Positions 39,401 to 48,400 of a DNA stretch of 64,000 nt are shown piece by piece (within the stretch, counting starts at the first letter, position 1; every line of letters begins with the position of its first letter). The notes below the pieces were generated by a model. The model was not told the origin of the DNA, made no database searches, and saw only the letters and a program-made list of their open reading frames with translations. Position numbers and translations under genes: made by a program. The DNA lies in NCBI RefSeq assembly GCF_040643635.1, contig NZ_JBEYUS010000009.1, positions 79,568 through 143,567 on the forward strand, written 5' to 3'. Source of the DNA: Saccharopolyspora_C sp040643635. GTDB taxonomy: Bacteria > Actinomycetota > Actinomycetes > Mycobacteriales > Pseudonocardiaceae.

Positions 39401-42400
39401 CGACGTGCTCACCGACGTGGTGGGCGAGCACCCGGACTGGCGGGACTCGCCGGGCACGCTCAACTCGCCGGTGCGCAACGACCTGCTGGAGCTCAGCGGC
39501 GGCAAGAACCTCTCGCACCTGGGCAACGACGTGCTGGACGGCACGACGATCACCAAGGCGCTGGAGACGCACAACAGCGCCGGGCGACGCCGCACCGCGC
39601 AGGTCGAGATCCGGCTGCGCCAGAGCGGCGGCCGCGGGTTCGCCGCCCCGCTGCAGCCGGACCCGGAGACCGCGTCCCGGGCAGGCAGCGACTCGGCGGA
39701 CTCCTTCCGCACGGCGCCGGAAGAGGCGCCGGAGGAACCCGGCAAGACGATGCTCACCGAGCAGGGCCGCGGCTACAAGCACGAGGCCTCGCACACCGTC
39801 GGCTCCACCCAGCCGTTCAACGTGAACGCCGGTCTCGGCCTCGGCTTCAGCTGGAGCCTGTTCGACAACCCGGACACGCACCAGCCGAGCTACGTGCACG
39901 GCGACCGGCTGGACCTGCGCTTCGACGGGCGCGCGTTCCGCTCCAGCGGCCAGGACCGCTCGTCGGTGCTGACCACGGAGAACACCGCGGCGACCACCTG
40001 GTTCGGCAGCGGCAGGCTGCACGGCGTCGCCAGCGACCTCGACTACGACATCACCGTCCGCTTCGACGACGGGCAGGTGCTGGAGCGCACCCACCACGTG
40101 CCGGAGGGCGCGACGACCTGGACGCTCGCCGACGACCCGGCGACCGACGCGGCGAAGGACGCCGAGGACGCCGGCCACCCGGACGAGGCGAACGAAGCGC
40201 CGTTCTCCCCGCACAAGGTGATCGGCGCCGCCGAGACGCACTTCCCCGACGCCGACCGGCTGCGGGAGTCCGTCCGGGACCGGCTCCCGGCGGACGTGGT
40301 GCGCGACTTCGCGGGCACGAGCCGGAACGTGCGCGTCTCCGACAACGAGGTGGCGCTGTCGCACTTCCTGTCCGCGCGCGGACTGCTGGCGCACTCGCCG
40401 GAGCTCAACGGCGACGGGATGTCGTTCCTGCTGGGCCGCGGCGACAGCGCGCGGGCCGGGATCCCGGACGACTTCCTGCGCGTCGTGGTCCGCGCCGTCG
40501 ACCCGGTCGAGCACGCGTGGACGGCCTGGGACGGGGAGCCGCCGATCGACCGGGACGGTGGCGAGCCGTCGGGTGCCGAGCGCGATGGGGCCGACCTCGA
40601 CGGGGCCGAGCGGGATGGTGCTGAACGGGACGGCGCTGAACGGGACGGCGCCGAGCTCGACGGTGCCGAGCCGGCGGGGATCCCGACGATCACCGTCACC
40701 GACGTGGACGCCCCCGCCGGGCGCGCCGCGGAGAGCGACGGCAGCAGCGCCGCCCGCCGCTACACGCCCGACACCGACCGGAACGCCGACGGCTCCGGCT
40801 GGGGCGAGGCCACGCTGCGCGGCGAGCTCCAGCAGAAGAGCCGCATCGACCACTCCGAGACGGTCCGCGGCGCCACCACCGCGGGCGGCAGCTCCGGGGT
40901 GCGCGCGGGCGTCGGCTCCTCGCGGATCAACCGGACCCTTGAGTTCACCGGCGGCTACAACCGCTCCTTCGGCGGCGAGCAGCGCACCCTGGAGTCCTCC
41001 AGCGGGCAGGGCCGCGGTTTCGGCTGGGCGGGCACGAAGTTCAGCTCGCACTCGCGCCAGGTCGACTACGAGGTGTCCCTGCACGGCAAGGGCGTCGCGG
41101 AGACCTTCACCGTGCGCGGCGGCGAGGCCACCACCTACCGCAGCGGCCGCACCCGCCTCACCGAGCCCGGCCTCGACCGCGACGGCGCCACCGATCGCGA
41201 CGGCGCCGTCGATCAGGGCACGGTCACCGACCGCGACACCGCCGTCGATCGGGACACCGCCGCCGACCGCGACAGCGCCGCCGATCAGGACAGCGCCGAC
41301 GACCGCAACAGCGCCGACGACACGTCCACTGACAGCGACAGCACCACCGACAGCGACAGCACCGCCGACACCAACAGCACCGCCGACACCGAGCTCACCA
41401 CCGACACCGACGCCGAGGGCGGCAGCGGGTTCCACCAGGTCGGGCACGACAGCCCGCGGCGGCCCGAGGGCTGGAAGCCCGCCTCGCTGCCGGACCACTT
41501 CGCGGTGCACGGCTTGGACCTGACCCCCGGTCGCGCCGGCCGCATCACCGGCCACCTGCTCGGCGAGAGCCCGGCGGGCGCGCAGGTGGCCGAGCAGCAG
41601 GTGCACGCGTTCACCGGCGAGGACTCGGTCGCGGTGAACCTGGACCGGGTCACGACCGGCACCTACCGCACGCCGGTGCACCGCTACGCCGAGGGCGAGT
41701 TCTTCAGCTTCCGCAACCGGGTCGGCGACGCCGCGATGCAGGTGGCGCTGAGCAACCCGCGCGTCTCGGGCCCACCGACGAAGATGACGTTGACGTTCAT
41801 CGGCAAGACCACCGGCTCCACCGGGCACGGCGCGGACCGCACCCGCAACGACTACACGTTCGGCAACGGCCGGATCAGCGCGGCGCCGATCAAGAAGTTC
41901 TACCTGCTGCCGCAGACCGGCTACGGCTACTCGCGCTACGACGTCGAGGGCGAGTCGTTCAAGCAGGAGCACGAGCACACGACCACGACCACCTACGACG
42001 GCCCGGCCTACCTGGTCACCTTCGACACGACGACGCTGCTGTCGGCCCGCGACGTCGACCACACCGGCGCCGGCCCGTACGACGGCCGCCGCGTCGGCGA
42101 CTGGCAGCACTCCGAGGCACACCGGCGGGATTCGGTGCAGGTGTGGGTGCCTGCCGCGGAGATCGACCAGATCGGGTTGCCCGCGGGCTGGGACGCCGGG
42201 CACGAGCAGGCGAAGGCCGACGCCCGTGCGAACGCCGAGTCCGGCCGGGACGCGGCCGCGACCCGCGAGGACGGCGGTGCCCGCGAGGACGGGGCCGACC
42301 GGGCCGCCCGGGACGAGGACGGCGCGACCGGCGAGCGCGACGGCGCGGACGGCACCCGCTCCCCGGCGGACACCGCGGCGCGGACCGAGGGCGAGCAGGC

Positions 42401-45400
42401 GCGGACCGAGGACGAGCAGGCGCGGACCGAGGACGAGCAGAACCGAACCGACGACGAGCGGAACCGCACCGAGGACGAGCAGAACCGCACCGAGGACCCG
42501 GCCGAGAGCCGCCGCGCCCCCGCGATCACCCTCGACGGCCACGCCTCCCCGAGCGTGCGCCCCGAGGTCACCGAACGCCTCGTCGCCCAGATCAAGGACG
42601 CGCTGCTCAAGGTCGACCCGGACGTGGTGCCGCGCTCCGACCTGGCCCGCTTCACCCGCTTCCTCACTTCCGGGATCGCGGAGGGCGTGCGGCACGTCGC
42701 CTACGGCGCCGGGCACCGGGTCGCGTCCGAGGAGCTGGCCCAGCAGGTGCTCGGCGAGGTCTCGCCGAGCGGGGTGGCGCGGCTGCTACCGGACCTGGTG
42801 GGCCTCGGCAAGGAGTGGTCCACCTCGGTGGACGGCCCGCTGGGGTCGTCCCGGGTGACGCTGGCACTGCGCGCCCGGATCGGCGAGGGCCGCTTCGACG
42901 GGACCGACGAGGGCTGGTCGGACAACCACCAGACGAAGGCCACCACGACGGAGGGCAGCAGCTCCTCGGCCAGCCGCTCGCACAACGTGAACTTCTCGGT
43001 GCGCAGCCCGATCTACACGAACCAGCAGATCGCGCGGTCGGTCGGCACCGGCGCGCAGACCACCGGTTCGCTGGCGGAGACGACCAAGCGCACCGCGGAG
43101 TCGGTCCGCGAGCGCACCACCTCGCAGTTCACCAACGGCGACATCGCCCGGTTCAGCCACCCGATCGAACTGGAGCTGGAGGTCCGCAAGACCTCGCACG
43201 CCAACCACGCGGCCCGCTCGCTCACCGGCGGCCTGGTGGACTGGGCGATGCCGGGCGTGCAGACCACGACCGTGCGGCTCGACCCGATCCCGGACGCGGT
43301 GCGCAGCTACCACCCGGAGGGCGAGAGCAAGCCGGGCGAGCGCGAATCCCAGCCGGTGACGGGCTTCCCGGAGGCGCACTACTCGCGGGTCGGCGCCCGC
43401 CAGGTCGCCGGGCTGGTCCGCGACGTCGTGGACGGCGTCCCGACCGGCGAGCACGTGAGCACCCCGCCCGCCGTGCCCGCCGAGGCCACCTCGGCCCGGC
43501 AGGCCATCAACACCGGGGCGAACGCCTCGGCGCTGTCGGCGCACCTGCCCGCGGCGCTGGAGGAGTCCGGCTACCGGATCGAGGGCCTGGACCACGACGC
43601 GCGGCACTGGACCGCGGCCGGGCAGCGGCATCCGCTGAGCGCGCTGACCTTCCACGCGGAGCTGAAGCAGGCGCGGGTCACGCCCGCCGGCTACACGCCG
43701 CTGGAAGGGCTTGAGATCAACAAGACCGAGGTCACCCGCGGTTCGGCGGGCGACGAGCGCTCCGCGGGTCCGATGTGGAACACCGCGATGGTCTCGGCGC
43801 CGCTCACCCTGTTCCCGCGGCCGAAGCCGGGATCGAGCTGGGAACCGGGCACCGCGATCACCGAGATGGGCGAGGTGTTCGGCCGCGGGCCCGCGATGAG
43901 CTGGCAGCGCACCGACGCCGCGACCCTCAGCGGGAAGAAGACCGAGGACATCACGCTCTCCGACGGCGAGGTGTACCTCGTCGAGGCGCGCACCGAGTGG
44001 ACCGTCACCCCCGAGTACCGGGGCGAGGCGCCCGCCGAGTGGAGCACGCCGCGCACCGCGCAGGACACCGTCTACGTGCGCACCGACGCGAACGGGCTGC
44101 GCGCGATGGGCCTGGAACCGCCGAAGAAGGACGACGAGGGCTCGACCACCGACGCGGACGAGTTCTTCGACGCCGAGGACGGTTCGGCGCCGCGCGACGG
44201 CGAGAGGACCGCGCCGCGCGACGGCGACGAGTCCGTCCCGCGCGATGGCGAGGAGACCGCCCCGCGCGACCCGGCGTCCGAGCGGACCGCACGGCTCGAC
44301 TCCGACCGGCCCGCGGGCCGCGACGCCGCCGAGTCCGCGGGCCGCGACGCCGAGCAGCGCGCGGGCCGCGACGCCGATTCCGAGGAGTTCTTCGACGCCG
44401 AGGAGCACCTCCCGGGCGAGCGGCGCGCGTCCGACGCAGACCTCGACGTCTCGATGCGGTTCGCGGACAACTACTACCCGCAGGGCTACGGCCGGGGCAG
44501 CCACTACCAGTACCCGCAGGGCTACGGCAGCGGCTCGCACTACCCGGCGTCCAGCGGCTACGACCACGCCGCCACGCCGGGCACCACCGTCCCGATCGCC
44601 TCGGACTTCTCCGACCCGCGGTCGAAGATCTTCGGGCGGGACGACCGCGGCCGCAAGCTCGGCATCCCGCTGAGCCAGATCGACTACGAGATCATGCCGT
44701 CGAGCGGGGACTACAGCAGCGGCATCTCGTTCCGCCGCACCGGTTACTCGCTCACCGAGTCCTCCGACCGGTTCGTGGCGACGCTGCCGGGGGAGCGGGT
44801 GGTCGACGCGGCGGCGCACACCACGCGTCCCGGGGACGTGCAGCTGGACGGTAACGCGTTCTTCGTGGACGCGGCGCGCGCGGGCGAGGGCTACGAGATC
44901 AGGCTCCGCGACGGCACGCCGGTGACGATCAGCCAGGAGACGCTCGGCGCGATCGTGTCCCGCGTCAACGACTTCCGCGCGTTCAACCGGGAGCGCAACT
45001 CCGCGGGCGACCCGGTCCCGCTGTCGGTGGTCGTGCTGAGCTCGCCGCGCGCCAAGGTGTCCGGGGTGCTGGCGCAGCTGCGCGAGGAGGGCTTCCAGGG
45101 CGAGGTGCTGCGGCCGCGCGGCGACGTCACCCAGCTCACCGACGGCCGGTTCGGCGTCGCGGGCAACGAGGGCTGGAGCCGCTACGGCCCGGGCAGCAGC
45201 AGCTCGAAGTTCGTGTACTCCAAGGGCAACGTCCGCAACATCAAGTTCTTCGAGCGCTACCTGCCGAACGCGGAGTTCATCCCGGACCACGACAAGGCCA
45301 TCAAGGTCACGGACAAGAACTGGAAGGAGTACTGGATCACGCCGAGCGAGGCGCGGCCGAAGGCGTTCACCACGCGGGCCGGCGGGGTCTGGCGCGTCAA

Positions 45401-48400
45401 CGGCCTGTCGTTCGTCGGCGAGAAGCACGAGGTCCGCACCGACGCGGCGATCGCCGCCGACCTCGACGGCTTCACCCGGGTCGTGCGCACCCGCCCCGGC
45501 GAGGGCATCTCCGACAAGCTCGTGCACCGGCTGCCGAAGCTGTCCCCGGAATACGACCCGACGGCCCGGCTCGCGGCGCTGCCGTGGCAGCTGGAACGCC
45601 GGAACGTCCTGGACGTGACGACCGGCAAGGTCAAGACCGTCCGGACCGGCCCGGCGCTGCTGAGCTCGCACGGCAACGCCGAAGAGATGACCATGCACAT
45701 CAAGCGGGGCGACCAGCAGCTGGAGATGTGGCTGCCCGGCAGCTCGTTCATCTACATGCTGGTGCAGCAGAAGGAGTTCCAGGACCTCTACGCCGCCAAC
45801 CCCGGCGTGGAGTTCGCGGTGACCGTCTGCGAGGCCGGGGCCGAGGGCGCCAAGGTGCTGCCGAAGATGATGGAGATGGCGAAGCGGTTCAGCATGCCGA
45901 ACCGCTTCTTCACCGGTGCCGACACGATCAGCATGATCAAGCTGGAGGACAAGGACTGGAAGGGCGCCACCATCGGCGTCGCGAACAACAAGGGCTGGGT
46001 GTCCGCCTACGTCGCCGCCGACGGCCAGATCGTGCAGAACTCCTACCCGCACACCCGGTACTCCGACGAAGAGCTGGAGACGCTGCCGTTCCGCTCGAAG
46101 ATCTCCAGCGGCGGGCACAACCACCGCGGCGCCGGGCCGGTGCCGCTGAGCACCGAGTACTTGAACCCGAACGTGTCGGTGCGGGCGCAGGACGAGCAGG
46201 GCAGGCCGGTGACGCTGCCCATCGACCAGATCGGCTACCGCCCGACCAGCGGGGAATCCGGCCTCGGTGTCGCGTTCGGGCGGCCGGAGTTCCGGCTCGA
46301 CGGCGACGCGGACCGGGTCGTGGCCACCATGCCGGGCGAGACCGTCGAGCAGGCCGCCGGGCACGAGAAGCGGCCCGGCCACGAGACCGCGCTGCCGAAG
46401 GGCGCCAAGTTCTACGCCGAGGTCGCGAACACCGACCGCGGGTTCCAGGTCCCGCTGGTCGGCGGGCGCCACGCGTTCCTGCGCGGCGACGCGCTGGCCG
46501 CGGTGATCGGGCAGATCCCCGCCGCGAACGGGTTCCTGAACCGCGGCGCGCACCTCGCGCTGCTCGCCGACGACGTGGCTCCGGCCGAGGTCGTGGAGGG
46601 GCTCACCGCGCAGGGCTTCCAGAGCTCCGTCATCTCCACCGGCGGCAAGGTCGGCCAGCTGCCGGACGGGCGCCTCGGCGCCGCCGACAACGCCGGGTTC
46701 ACCACGACCCGCGCCGACGGCACCGGCAGCGCGCACGGTCGGTACTCGGCGGGCAACGTGGCGAACATCGCGTTCTTCGAATCGGAACTGCCGCGCAGCT
46801 CGCACATTCCGGACGCCGACGCCCCGATCCGCGGCACCGACCTGGACGGCAACCCGTTCGAGTTCTTCCCGCACGAGGTGCACCGCGCCGGGTACCGCAC
46901 CGGTGACGAAGGCGGCGGCCGCACCACCGCCATCGACTTCACCGGCACGGACCGCAGGCCGAACTTCGTGGTGAACCCGTTCAAGGTCCTCGCCGAGCAG
47001 GCGGACTCGATGCCGCAGGTCGCCCGCACCCGGCCGGACGAGGAGTTCAGCAAGACCTCCGCGTCCGAGCCGCGCAAGCTCGACACCCACGACCCGAATC
47101 GGCGGCTCGTCGACGCCCCGTGGACCCCGACGAAGATCGAGGTCACCGACCCGGCCACCGGGCAGCGCAAGGTCGTGGACGCGGGCCCGAACATGCTCGG
47201 CGGGCACGGCAGCGAACACCACGTCGGCGTGCTGGTGAACCGGGACGGCGTCGAGCACAAGGTCCGGGTCAGCGGCGCCGACTACGTCCGCACCCTCGCG
47301 CAGACCCCCGAGTTCCGGGAGATGCGCCGGGCGAACCCGCACAGCCCCTACCTGCTGACCGTGTGCAAGGCGGGCGGCGACGGCGGCAGCACCTTCTCCT
47401 CCGCGGTGCGCGAACTGCGCTCGATGTCGGTGCGCAACGAGGTCATCGCGGCCCGCGACGTGCTGGACCTGACGGTCACCGGGCGCAGGCCGCTCGTGTC
47501 CGTCGTGGACAACAAGGGCTGGGTGAGCAGCAGGCTCGACGACGGCACCGAGAAGACCGTGCTGCACGAGGGAACCCGCTACTCGGCGGCCGAGCTGGCG
47601 TCGTTCGCCGGCCACGGCTCGAAGGACGAGCCCCGCCGGAGCTCGACGTCCGCCGGCCCCGAGCGCACGCCCGCCGAGCACTCGATGTCCTTCGGCGAGG
47701 ACGGCGGCCCCAGCGCCCCCCGCGGTCCGCGGCCCGGCCGGGAGGCGATCATCGCCGAGGTCGACAAGGCGGCCAAGGCCTGCACCTGCAAGCAGAACAA
47801 GAAGCAGTGGGGCCGCGTCACCAAGGACGTGGTGATCCGCTACGCCCGCAGCTACGAGGGCGACCGGACCGGGCAGAGCCTGCGGCACCTCGACCGGCAG
47901 ATGTTCAACGCGGTCGTCGACGCGGAGCAGCGCGCGCGGGAAGGGGACACCGCCCCGGCCGCGGACGGGCGGAAGACGCCGGCCGCGATCGCCGAGCAGG
48001 AGCTCCAGACCATGCTGCACAACGGGCACCTGGTCTTCGCCAGCAACTACAACCGGTCCGTCTTCCGGCTGCACGACGTGCTGAACGAGCTCGGCGGCGG
48101 TGGCCGCGACGCGGACCTGGGCGGCAGCGACGCCCTGCAGCGGCTGGTGCAGCAGGACTTCGGCGAACCCGGCCGCGCCGGTGCGGACAGCGACGGCGAG
48201 GCTCCCCCGGCCGCGCCGCCGAAGAAGGGCCCCGGCAAGCGCGTCTCCGTCGTCGACGACCCGAGCGGCAAGCGCCGCCGCACCGTCGACGGCACCGACG
48301 AGTCCGCCCAGCTGCCCGGTGGCAAGGCGCTGCGCGAGATCGAGCGCCGGCGCCGCGACCGGCAGGCCATGCTGAAGGTGCGGGAGGGCCTCACCCCCGA

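Larger units (their letters stand above)
38640..44130 (+). other. Giant protein module: large Ser/Thr-rich beta-type module A2
   Basis: Homologous to module A1. It shares the helical head with an I-D-G-T-A-[IV]-R motif (about 38705), V-G-D-x-x-x-x-x-A-L-S-N, T-T-G-S-T-G-H-G-A-D (about 41810), T-T-T-T-T-Y-D-G-P-A-Y-L-V (about 41985) and V-Q-V-W-V-P-A-A-E-I (about 42135). Three repeat-rich insertions interrupt it at 40555-40680, 41160-41420 and 42220-42510. Module A1 lacks them, so the core tolerates large loops. Confidence 0.45.

Noticed and set aside
41160..41420. RTX calcium-binding repeats
   Set aside because: The segment is Asp-rich but lacks the G-G-x-G-x-D nonapeptide.
20712..42716. Minus-strand open frame of 7,334 codons
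   Set aside because: It is antisense to the giant gene in the frame where GC-rich codons rarely give stops. Its translation is Arg/Gly/Ala/Val-rich low-complexity sequence without domains.
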